The notes below the pieces were generated by a model. The model ran no database searches. It was not told the origin of the DNA and saw nothing but the letters and a program-made list of their open reading frames with translations. The position numbers were made by a program, and so were the translations under genes. A DNA stretch of 64,000 nucleotides, taken from the NCBI RefSeq assembly GCF_000024465.1, contig NC_014010.1, forward strand, positions 1,302,001 through 1,366,000, written 5' to 3'. Source of the DNA: Candidatus Puniceispirillum marinum IMCC1322 (lineage in GTDB: Bacteria > Pseudomonadota > Alphaproteobacteria > Puniceispirillales > Puniceispirillaceae). Position 1 is the first letter of the stretch. Each line of letters opens with the position of its first letter. This document shows positions 39,901-43,175 of the stretch, one piece after another.

Positions 39901-42798
39901 CGCGGCATTTCCATCACCCGCATCAAGTTTGCCCAGCGCATCAGCAAACGCCTTTAGCCGCGCGACAATATTTGTGGCATCGGCACTTTTCAGCATGGCA
40001 AAGGCATCATCAACATCAACAACCAGCTTCATAATGGCCGGATTGGCCGTTGCCGGGGTAGAAAAGAACGTTTTGGCGTCGGTCAATTTGGCGACAACAT
40101 CTGCCCGTTCATCGGCCAGACCAGTTGCATCATAGGCTGTATCTAGTGCGGCCAGCACGGCATCGGCCTTGGCCACCAGATCATCCATATAGCCAAGATT
40201 TGTCGCCGCTTTTACCGCAGACAGCGCGTTATGAAATGCTTCAAATGCGGTCAGGGCGGCATTTGAATCAGCTAGATTTGCCGGCAAAGCATCAATCGCT
40301 TTTTTGGCCGCATTAAGTGCAGACAAACGTTCAAGACCTGCATCCTCTACATCCGTTGATGTCAAATTACCGCCCGGATTACCGCCCAGATGGACAACAC
40401 CGTCAGCAACACGATATACCTCGGCGACTTTAAGCGCCCTCGTCTCAGTGGCAAGAGTGGTAAAGGCACCATCGTTTGTTATGGCCGCATCATCATCTGT
40501 ACGCGCGGTTGCTGCCGCTCGGAAGACGTCATAAGCGGCTTTATCCGCGGCCTCATCACCTGCGGTGGTGCCCGCTACGATCAGCGCCTTTGTCGCGTTG
40601 ATGAATTCGGCGATTTTATTCTTGTCACCCTGACCCTGGCTGACCTCACTAACCGGACGACCGCCAATATTCAGATCGATCAGCGCATCCAGCGCCTTTT
40701 GCAAGGCCGCCTGTGCCGTAGCAAAGGCACCATCTGCCAGCGCGTCGTCCAATGTATCTTTTGCGGTGATCACACCCTGAATAGCCCTTAGCACAGCAAC
40801 ACCTGATAATGCGGTATCTGTCGGGGTGTCATTCACCGGATTGACCGTAATGGTCATCGTCACTGGTGCGGATTGCAAATTTGTACCGGCATTGTTCGGG
40901 TCTTCATCAACAGGACTATCAGAATTATAGGCTTGGCCTTTTTCCTTGGCCTCAACCCGGTAGGTCAGTTGCGCATCACCGCTTTGGTTGTTGCTAGGGG
41001 TGTAGGTGAAGACACCACCCTTTATCCAGGCGATGTTAATTTTCTGACCTGCTACGACCGCTACATTTTCTTGCCCTGCGTTTATGGTGTTGTTATTATA
41101 TGTAAATGAAGCTATGCCATCTACCACGTTGAATGTCAGAGTGCCATTCAGCGTGGTAAAAGTGATCGCGCCAAATTCCTCGTTCAATTCCGAATCAGAA
41201 AAACCCAAATCAGATAGCGAAATTTCCCGCGACGTGTCTTCATTCGTGGATAGGTTATTATTTGGCGCGGCCGATGGGCGACCACCACCATAATTTTCTG
41301 CCTGCTCTATCTGATGTTGAACTTCGGATTCGGATTTCAAACCGACAACATCATCCAGCGTCTGCTTTGGATTATTATCATTCTTGTTGTTATCGATGAC
41401 CTTATTGATCTCATTTACAAGCTTTTTAATAGCCTCGCTGGCCTTTTCAGCCGATGATCTGTTAGGTGTCGAATCTTCGCTGACAAACCGTTCCAAAGTC
41501 GCCATAACGCGAATTGCTATTTTTTCAATGATATTTGATTTTGCGTCAAAACCATCCATCATAGCTTCTGGCACTAACCGATAATTCAAATGCGTCAGGA
41601 TATCATTGATTGTGACACCCGAATCCGGAAACAGAAGATCAAGAACATCCTGTCGAGCGCTAGAATTCACGCTATCCAATAATGTTGTCAGAGGCGAAGA
41701 AAATGTAGCTGACTGACCTGGTATAGAACGTACGGAGCCACCCGTATAAATCTCGCCTGTCATCGCATCAACTGAGCCTGTCAAATCAGCCTCATAGCCA
41801 TAGGTCGCAAGTTGCACACGCTGTGCCGGAGTCAGGTTGGAAATATTAAACTGACCATTCACATCGGTGACAATCTGGTTGCCATCGCTATCAAGCAAAG
41901 GCACACGGTTTCCATCCTTATCCAACAAATAGATTTTTGCTCCACGCGGCAGACCCTTTGATACCTGACCCGTATTGCCAAGCACATTTGCAAGCGCTTT
42001 TTGCGTTTCGGTAAGCGTGCTCTTGACTTCAGCTAGCTCTGCGGGGTCCGCTGAGCCACTAGCACCTTTTGTACCAGGCAAGTTCGTAGGATCGCCCACA
42101 GGATCACCCGGCACTTCCTTAGTTACCGGCCTATCGACATAGGACGTGCCACCCGCACAGGCGGCAAGGCCAATACCCAGCAATGTCCAGACAATGCCGG
42201 TACCCGCCGCTTCAGCACCTTTTTTCGCGGCATCTTTTTTCAACGGCGCGCCTTTTGATGACATGCCTTTAAGCGCTTCACGCCGTGCGGAGCTATTTGC
42301 GACCAGTTCCTGTTGCGCCAGCGCCTTCATCACTGTTTCCTTCGACAAAGCGGTTTTACCAACACGGTTTGTCTGGGCACGGTTTGTCTGGGCACGGTTT
42401 GTCTGGGCACGGTTTGTCTGGGCACGGTTTGTCTGGGCACGGTTTGTCGTGGCGCGGTTGGTTGCGGTTTTTTTAGCTGCCACCTTAACGGCAGGCTTTT
42501 TTACGGCAGTCTTTGCCTTAACAGATTTAGCCGTGGTGTTTGCCCCGGCTTTCTGTCTGTCCTGCTTGCTATCCGTATCGCTATCCATCCGCCTTGCGCG
42601 GGCGGCGACAGTGCCAGACGAGGACGCCTTTGGCTTGCGCTTAGCCGCGTTAGGCGATTTACGCTTGCCAGCTACGGGCTTGGTTCCCGCCTTGGTTTTT
42701 TTGGCCTTGGCTTTTACTGTGCCCTGATGCTCGACGATATCTTCGTCAATCTGATCAGTATTATAATCATCAGGTGAATAGCGATCTGAATTCGTCAT
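18058..42798 (-). CDS. giant 8,246-aa cadherin/VCBS-repeat, RTX-like surface protein
   Basis: One uninterrupted 24.7-kb frame. Order along the protein: residues 1-195, Lys/Arg/Ala-rich histone-like tail with five perfect TNRAQ repeats (about 119-144); 199-214, hydrophobic GTGIVWTLLGIGLAAC; about 275-325, CarboxypepD_reg-like domain (GAKIYLLDKDGNRVPLLDSD); SPLTTLLDS near 370; from about 530 to 5,150, cadherin-like and related repeats (linkers such as V-N-D-T-P, E-N-D-R-P-S) interrupted by long Ala-rich helical stretches (notably about 690-1,080 and 2,300-2,420); about 5,190-7,215, a block with nine VCBS linkers (GTNDVPT, GSNDTPH, GENDAPV and similar); then Ig/cadherin units; and last about 320 residues, RTX/serralysin-like modules (DLTGTSSKDLFLIDD...GDMLRF). 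Acidic, almost Cys-free repeats fit secreted Ca-binding adhesins exported by type I secretion. ATG 42798 has CGGAG 7 nt upstream. Function (attachment, biofilm, defence against grazers) is inference. Confidence 0.85.
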   Translation of the reverse strand: MTNSDRYSPDDYNTDQIDEDIVEHQGTVKAKAKKTKAGTKPVAGKRKSPNAAKRKPKASSSGTVAARARRMDSDTDSKQDRQKAGANTTAKSVKAKTAVKKPAVKVAAKKTATNRATTNRAQTNRAQTNRAQTNRAQTNRAQTNRVGKTALSKETVMKALAQQELVANSSARREALKGMSSKGAPLKKDAAKKGAEAAGTGIVWTLLGIGLAACAGGTSYVDRPVTKEVPGDPVGDPTNLPGTKGASGSADPAELAEVKSTLTETQKALANVLGNTGQVSKGLPRGAKIYLLDKDGNRVPLLDSDGNQIVTDVNGQFNISNLTPAQRVQLATYGYEADLTGSVDAMTGEIYTGGSVRSIPGQSATFSSPLTTLLDSVNSSARQDVLDLLFPDSGVTINDILTHLNYRLVPEAMMDGFDAKSNIIEKIAIRVMATLERFVSEDSTPNRSSAEKASEAIKKLVNEINKVIDNNKNDNNPKQTLDDVVGLKSESEVQHQIEQAENYGGGRPSAAPNNNLSTNEDTSREISLSDLGFSDSELNEEFGAITFTTLNGTLTFNVVDGIASFTYNNNTINAGQENVAVVAGQKINIAWIKGGVFTYTPSNNQSGDAQLTYRVEAKEKGQAYNSDSPVDEDPNNAGTNLQSAPVTMTITVNPVNDTPTDTALSGVAVLRAIQGVITAKDTLDDALADGAFATAQAALQKALDALIDLNIGGRPVSEVSQGQGDKNKIAEFINATKALIVAGTTAGDEAADKAAYDVFRAAATARTDDDAAITNDGAFTTLATETRALKVAEVYRVADGVVHLGGNPGGNLTSTDVEDAGLERLSALNAAKKAIDALPANLADSNAALTAFEAFHNALSAVKAATNLGYMDDLVAKADAVLAALDTAYDATGLADERADVVAKLTDAKTFFSTPATANPAIMKLVVDVDDAFAMLKSADATNIVARLKAFADALGKLDAGDGNAAQSAAVIAAATTMLQELFDPAHTNTARGGYNDALETLINAQTDVNEAIPPFTIGGTPDGALFRAVLVKIGNGADNDAATLLDNVYQWQLVLTGDAKPVGATYKIIVTYNDADGGSYPETYVLVQDVSQTGLYLTPTSGNTREYSGQHDVLNPNAGGPTLAEGQDRGANRQADNIAAGQPNDVNSDTFSFTGGLPVGGDLQVNGTFIEVPRAENAPVDATPVTIVFAEKDDAGSAAIIDVNGREITITLWVGATALEVKTALDKLFGANDEPVPASDGSDDQGAAKLAAETINAQRAALKAILSLDGGITFTVDQNGTAGIESADSDNITITLAGTNVAANDVTAIEAAKTNLDALLKARNPDKATETITIGAGEITLADGTKMSFAETVVTIATDDNGDGTIEAGERPAMTIYVIQDGTRDDGTGTQVPNWVVKAIATANIGNVQGTHYVIGTVAADGTYSPNMAAPTTSWTVHEDGLEPEDFNTTPTDSNEVDDTLAISYEYALAPKSDSNNNDEFHLLERGGQHGIGESVSAKQTLTHVGRTTPDYEGADPTRTVELTRTTIETRLHEANFNGFKDVQVDGVDNSGDDDATNDATFSYAATDGGDAKNLITVSVTPAAAPDPVTFVFAHTGDNGTDPVVSINGREITVTFAADASVADVFTYLNGAFKENTDVVALVDIAKLSFVSEIDADINNANAVAATDADGNVVITITSPGDTLPNLKTALDKAAIDEEFTKLTLQQPTLAEQVYNIDAGVIYLPAITKDGTVVSTDVRITFAAKTFTNFTFTDDDVTPENMATLAAARTVAEFGSKLTAIRGAGQTYTDLVQGTKDLLDALETAWIAFGTRGENRADLQTAIDNLKAVDTDDEVTTPAEAARAFAGVPALIAAVETVLGTVADMGTVADERVALTIYVSQDEDGTWSAKATPDIGDLAGTTYYVIGTVAADGTVTMNGAGTAADVDGQVLTYTVTTPMPGTIKHVINTRNVDDNDAVFQAENGFRTPNEQDAADARKNVGAADAFTGRHLVQKDGDATNKGAGNTDSFAYDASLFDSTQTPAVTGTVAGDDLTLVIEIGGGKLYSGDGKTENTIADTDVTLNHATLDALAVGDHKFKLVADRSDDTVKSIADTAVLTADQFVLATFTITRSDNGTDQDLDDDTFTVTLTPNETGEAVATPGQRQVAKGLTGEPAADFVIKDLPANTEIDEQATGTAAQKSFTLVATDADNVAGRNPNARLPIATKTEIITYELTADTANIDNEYASIDRNSGVLTFDAGVFDYENERAREDVGGKYFLIQVKATSTSSLPNARAPQTTTKTFKIYVQQANEAPTDLRIDDGIELADLVTAVNDAYQTLIDNDAGSVAATDAANIAARLTALTNALTALKNAYDNGDAAAKAVLLQGVLAADYNALVTAAQALLDHINAEVTAGTPATPAEKLTALNIAAGENNDITPLKLAFTNAVMGMQGREARLTIEAGYEDNPVRLALGTITVSDIDAGDTHEFTIGGPLGDLFTVETDEGTGIHTLVYIGGTAGLPRLADFIGGRFTLPITVSDARGETHEVDFSIVYETAFVTTPALPAVADGDGNGPDIAVPVAAPEKLKSGETKAQNEPVVQGGTPVPQTIGGLFENADGSGTPIVIGAVSLAGVPLSKIKGVEVTNADGTANNDYEVMQGRVDVNGTFTADDTTGQWWLLYKGSGAPDYDAATTPNVAPEGTPGIAAQARKLAADLNLTFTVDDGGRKIVFTGQTGVQADGDAGNADARTFSYSGGAVTVNTSKAAQAGADTIGVTDADGFNVGAVRLIIVLDASQQPIATAVHSTPQEGTTITVTINANRVNLSDVIDAIDGLTAQQKTPLTGGGVTKADLTTAIKTPADNTVQSGAGTSAELTVSVAAVTFYTASGEKVELNATTLGTGQTGYEAYVPAAGDVVYAIKDENGGWVLKLGQIPDGGEFYVLTEGLTPGTTATGTATRNTEGGTAVDDGTLNLPSQVKLPYVVPLKNLDDEEPAFDQADDGVTLVSDLQNFKLATTDAEVNAAQVKDGIFTLTINGVEWTVTIATGNAPIIMGVAADPSANPATAAVNTLTITLPADAGHTVTSLITAIHGLTVPQLERLGLTKNTSEQDDTQIKQTVQEIFTALNPLLESGTHYDEYVRDDSNNKIVENSNPVGESEVTAPEDATITSSTNETPVNSADATVKYKGGGYVDGASTGIIVQGAKDADGDAIVYRLKAIDPAKPDENDNALVTLAVVNGKLTIVFKTGGPDFESVRNGRTDGNYVFVVEAASTSELGDDPADRSSRAGEQIATQTYHYNVNDSDEAPWNVDISSTGIGNDGTVGTLTATNDNGEGTGFAVKAGGVMLTLADGREIAVQSATLPDGTEVPIADLFFVESSNNNGVVTYTLKFKGGIGTDIPPGGVNLVGGTLTLADGTTHILARGDSFKVTVTATDTGQLSGAGTSDGGNLSKDTDFTIVNGTVILVANATVKDAYRTYNDSNKGDLLAHIALKNVFSEAKVEQGEFSGQVGVNENHTGVLAFPDGRFQGGLAKSSEQPANSMLVFVGILKSTTDAEHFWLVDHGDDHINSRFEIRVVGLSPAAGTPPQDYEKYYVLFLKNGEDARNFEAGYVHDLDIGYGSAAPTNMGNETNFTGWQFVDADGTAGGARFAFTKATWDGIAQPDADTNAPTAVYAAEELKIPAVEDDPLTPDVDESVETPASLLITIHHNGGTFYHAGQVNGHNSASGTAATATLTLTAADLAHEDFDEVGETLTLYLVHNHTGNDLPDNIIALVKAVGADQYRFAEVTVTRGENDGEGNPTFTVTSITRATGEFVNGGRVKTIADDATVGSETYQVRPVDVNEAPDNLRILSQTVDATSGQPTSQIALDWTDPTTAINIGGNTDADDDVLEGLKDGVIWRYGDANTDPDNTNPNVGQPLYFMVPVNGKLALPDTGAATGDAAIIIIYVAQGANPAVPDLPENGWSLHAMTKTAWDALSADVREAYYQVGTVSGPTALDSAGNAARTFTPAAQVASVTATVDESSENSSDSANLSSVILTAAHLRSSDEDGINTESNTPTSPSNIVYIITGYQDANYHQTNSQTADDDRNVKMGWIERFDGTNWVKLDIGTATSKTDASFTQADVNAGNVRFVSSGADQKPGTNAFTATFTYVVRDNRDTEAERKISPEQTATVNITNVNDAPMVDNVKSHSFTFTNGGTNYTIKVVGDAANDAAVKSVVAGTTITIHVLGGESVDQILDALFKTTGESHGAQINGLLGLADKAAVIAADDRNVNTDLIDGIRAAMRALDGNAPQKTATDDERTFAENVPQETVNIDPSAAVNGIVPGNDTSQGGITLTHKMFGIVDVDTPADQVKIKLDMANIDQRQLLKRDYTAQTNSEVTREADTGLPSAGEVLLKSSDGKAGRILVKTTSTGAATDWKILVATPAEGTDLEAWQTDHFTLKQLQDGHVVFLHEISHEEAKIILRLLSITDGEDTITFTPPASDAQQNEKDAFAETAEVELIVTEENDAPNATGTNSVPLNELIEGDNLVLNTDLIGAEDYDKADGAAEIRYVITDLSGFIVDGRIQAVLERNVGNDQPGADPSGWRIIEIGHADASFTLADLAAGNIRLRHLGEHAVGDKGTLTFGYTIDDNADGVGRDTDTPPIAKTATIVITPENDRPSNISTDRNSIKVQGAAEDASGYLKTAVTFSVGDVVPAVFALVESTFEALSKADSDGFAAALLAFTNAVNALPASTLKTAAQAVVDGGGTHAAFNNNNLLAEKALLWQEIYTRVKGDDEENSEAGVATTYKFYFVTDDSSFGDHVYFTLDENTGVMTFKSREDIVSQGLQLKGEGEEYKVKIRVVDTSTPASSAEEEVTGRFPVVGDPDTPNADNVFEQTFQFAVRNFDYDWDYTGTADIDYDDRPKAVEYQADDYAPADGKQTGRQKVGEFTVVLEKGYAYFSGDIFTAINPVDVPWGTITVEKSTERGEGNKFIVYFTPKPNHPDLIALAKDGDKHIEDYSIKVNVEPAGLTDKVTGKQVVYTTNVLVKVTFAGVNEAPSVDIPPVNEVVDYHGAVQEAWTEAEFTAAAEAANARKQGTTVEAEKALIVAQRTTEEIAEGTWNFSDDDIGSRISNLYAGTINNQANLNNSNLVDTNPANDADRSRGFDINGTYGTLTLYEDGTWKYTADATKTQQIRAGEVKDDKFYLQVEDEFQARSVIKELVIKITGTNDVPTLTFTPDINHASTGQPQRESGETSYTAVRHGSTNIISTTKADEFVLQEDQKSEDGRVENDNNSVTGTWNVTDADNYDAGATKLTILVNGNNKITLPDNQDINVPAKAAPGGATSGVNGGPGGTVLDDSNAAELGRYTANYGDIIFYKDGKWKYVLTHEADKIAKDEVVTETLNIRIQDEDGGSSATKTIKIKVVGSNDTPHGISTRTHVENAPMVAGVSLVETVLDSLGELRITMGTASLADDIIVRADGTLVLPNKISYGASAGGTETLPDGVARPAYVAFNGGKLTLTDITSNKLTGTAESQADPKFTLVREANGEVKITFQSTTDINGDGTVDANDMVTIVVRAPTTEVDTNGPDGRPNGEDDVANEGIIIGNVLEAGARYRDDGRLRDETDPSAASANKALDGINTVRGTFDGMDVDLVDTDGGTAAADLHTFVIKNSDRLAPTSIIPLFGYNAAVRVAMAGNPDADIDLTGDYAAKLTDAKAALPVDTAGNRALHQNLLQYITDIETLVTALDTAQSGWDTANKLANTVVSKTFRMNKFGNDFARIKAQILTRIAAFEAYITVLARDAEADGLLPLVRDPGGTLPHPDRVSNDANGNNNPLKDADVKTVKKGVYGWLYLNKHSGEWEYVLDNADIDTQALDGALAARDSNRDGDTEDGNEWAAREADVVYDEFTIIVTDEEGAAVEKKVRVRVTGENDAPVMYHEHDGLGDDDRTALEAGIARGNAAVLAQTASGKFGFYDHDGVDGAQLTNYRVSALGQPHQKTDINKHFTFEIASRIPLDDIIGGDADENPENAAAAAGESAGEQLAVSDLQWLKGETGTGNNLAFRGKYGVLVIQSNGTWDYYLFGAHEGDSQLGNNGVTQTEVDRVNKISQDVTRQDHFAIRVYDQTGLKSNIIHLTINISGTNDQPDILIPPSFYTGVLTNDVKSGLSFSQQNGADTPVTVTLQNEVRFDLEMLDGTVRTMSFNKSYNYNSLYTGKFNYLGKFLGTQASVMDDHPRYSIVLEVILNADDYSVANINVALIVRKNEDPLVIPKGMKPLSTDISKLRAFVFIRDVAGADAFDAGQFVEGRIEGFLPADGPFSNVREDTEATESGDTKGVNSAGDGFPGQQVSVVNEGDLAFVNDFAGHSSGSPDSGTKVNAYGYFVVVDGDSVDNTANLGLKGWSVTAGGSVANAAVMRDPATLVTAASGGNPKVLSPDSDPTNNTLFIAGKYGVITLAWDAGYTGDDSTDGGGRWKWTYVLANGPTPSGNITQAMITALRELNGYNIADANSKANEVFKFIVTDSEGATREQSVTIKVRGSNDAPVISDTTTNAAYDATADQGDLAGVGVTEAGGLNNGKGVDGIDGTGDDVASDKGTTATGTLSFTDDDAEHDATAGDKSADFDFLVRSLLSNNDGRSNGKGSKADPASEKLNGSDVGFVVNPTGNELSGVYGYFSINEATGAWTYTLEQGRAATQALNDDEKAYEKFAIRIRDDEGGVSKTAYIKITITGDNDNPTAVNNFEQESGADNNSVTEAGHVNAAIGAAPSTVNAGDNAAAGTFTIGDDDAENDAANLGVSIVSTTRTADGVTDADGGGNDVRTVVARYAKKVAPNAADNADNQPDSANADVAEGLEIKGLYGTLTYNLSDHSWSYVLENSWDSVKELNANQPVTDVFTFTFTDARGAQVNVPVTINITGTNDRPVISAVTHADGVGGSVVSEKGGIANASNGTDDGLTATGRLTVTDDDAGDDPSQMARDFTFTAASATTVNGSVADNNVTAADDNPADNAFTANADKDNYSVAGQFGTLQIRADGTWTYTVDQANQYVQWLDVGDTLSERFAVRVWDGEALSDEVYITVTINGANDAPVIQSIDNGVDTEGADATPAAHINGRIRISDVDGDDDPSNLFDNGFSVKASVVSSTTGTALAGGTDGDKGTGTSGTVVANPAVGSLHDGKGRMDYREYDLTHGTLFIYQDGSYRFDIKDDNAEVNGLDAGQSIVKTITLVVNDGTDDSAPVNFTITINGANDKPTGGDKTKTVAEDNGAVGGTSVFFTEADFTGGSGAPFSDVDGHSFDGIKITGLPTKGTLSFTRNGSDTVVTNGMTLTLTELATLIFKPVANENGNGYATFTYQLKDSGTDNNLSAEEHTMTINVTVVDDPGTLSATSLTKNTQALNQDEVLATFVITDVDTDYTTNASLISLSDSTRFTHEVARGEQNNTYVVTVKWAANQKPNFNDNGNNQYDLTVNITGAPNYTLTVNVQVSKPEFVNNQGTPATSDDTVITTAIVNKGELLADGQEIYTANARQSGSTSANQKPVDTNIRYAFVTDSGTTATTIQVEGVNFTIDAATGRITKTGGTFANQDTSNPDSSLELTIRATDSEEDNTHSEMVLTVNITNEDERPTAFTVTPTTTGAKDKAGTTADVRFDETFDDAGWVTVATFAFTDPDNPAQGTNNMAARIASSPSGQLGTAEVRIQGNEIQMRGVNVGGVDSDQKFEITLTPSTTGAGDELQPQTLTVAVDGVGTPAAVRPNFRATSTDFGGFWERFKIQDSKGTFLDFRDAPAQEITHIYVHTAPASNWGSSSGLKEWSADYPETSRQRQVNDGTNMSFNITFDNGKSWSQVMTATIATGGNGNFVPLVLTHDGFVDTAPSSPTDKAEMQGYDLISDIFTVDTTAGNREQADVITKFEDGRDKVKFSTADGDIASNSNTVSWKSVADTTDPTKNDITIYAGNAEDANKILAVIENFDGNFDANDFETLTGVTFAPAQQSPAPGGSQPPAGPQLSDFTPVDGKSTDGSIPGVPSPQFLTGTGSRELFLIDDDGTVEITADVVTNFTQSKAAQGGNPAVLGDMLRFIHDDAAADTTAKTLFTQLQNMDEGSTNNDLYIFAEQGNPNSVLAILQDVGTDFVLTDDDVWENATIRLFTAIGEFNQIDGATDSTLPYPQDLTGTSSKDLFLIDDRPTAENGAVDMPRNFSRSDGDMLRFKQDGAVADSTEITLYVRLIERFGSGVNDLAIYDRQGDTSSALAVLRDVGTDFVLTDDDVWEDATIEDFTPTVL
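42363..42452 (-). repeat. 15-bp tandem repeats encoding TNRAQ
   Basis: The plus-strand unit CACGGTTTGTCTGGG occurs five times perfectly (42363-42437), followed by one degenerate copy. It lies in the basic N-terminal tail of the giant protein. Copy changes would keep the frame, so length polymorphism between strains is likely. Confidence 0.95.
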
Positions 42799-43175
42799 AA
42801 ATAACTCCGTTGGACAATCCGAGTTTGAGTTTCACACACTCCCTCAGTTCTGAAGTTACGGGACACCTCGTTAAAAAAAAGTTAATGGCCGCAAAAAAAT
42901 TGATATTTTTTCTTTTTTTTAAATTAGAAAAATGCAATATATACAGGTATTTAATCTTAATTACACCGTTGCAATCTGATCTGGCCATACGCCTATGCGT
43001 ATATGTATGACGACCCCATAACAGCAAATCCGATGATAGAATCATCGGATTTAAACTAGTCTAAACTATATGAAAAATAATGATTTTTTGACGCAGAATG
43101 CCTATGGCGTATGGTGCCGGAATGGCACCCAGAATAAAGCCATTAAGAGACATTGTGGCACGGTTAAAACGATAA
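42799..43175. promoter_or_regulatory. 377-bp AT-rich upstream region of the giant gene
   Basis: No gene is supported here. Minus-strand frames at 42770-43045 and 43061-43252 have no ribosome-binding sites and overlap neighbours. Upstream of ATG 42798 are CGGAG (Shine-Dalgarno) and several A/T tracts (42870-42925), suggestive of bent DNA or an UP-type element. No -35/-10 pair is good enough to name. A terminator-like hairpin at 43026-43052 separates this region from pheT. Confidence 0.5.
43026..43052. terminator. perfect 12-bp hairpin downstream of pheT
   Basis: AAATCCGATGAT (43026-43037), a 3-nt loop, and ATCATCGGATTT (43041-43052) form a perfect stem whose ends are A3/T3. It lies about 125 nt past the pheT stop and could end the translation-gene transcript before the giant gene. 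The T-run is short, so efficiency is uncertain. Confidence 0.55.

Noticed and set aside
42195-42215. AEAAGTG before the hydrophobic segment as a LapG-type cleavage site
   Set aside because: A di-alanine alone is not diagnostic, the surrounding retention-module sequence is absent, and no lapG/lapD-like genes are in the window.
42363-42452. Short tandem repeats as a possible CRISPR array
   Set aside because: The 15-bp units are contiguous with no spacers and encode TNRAQ in frame.
42770-43045. 91-codon minus-strand frame overlapping the giant gene start
   Set aside because: Runs through the A/T tracts and terminator-like hairpin, overlaps the real start in another frame, no ribosome-binding site.
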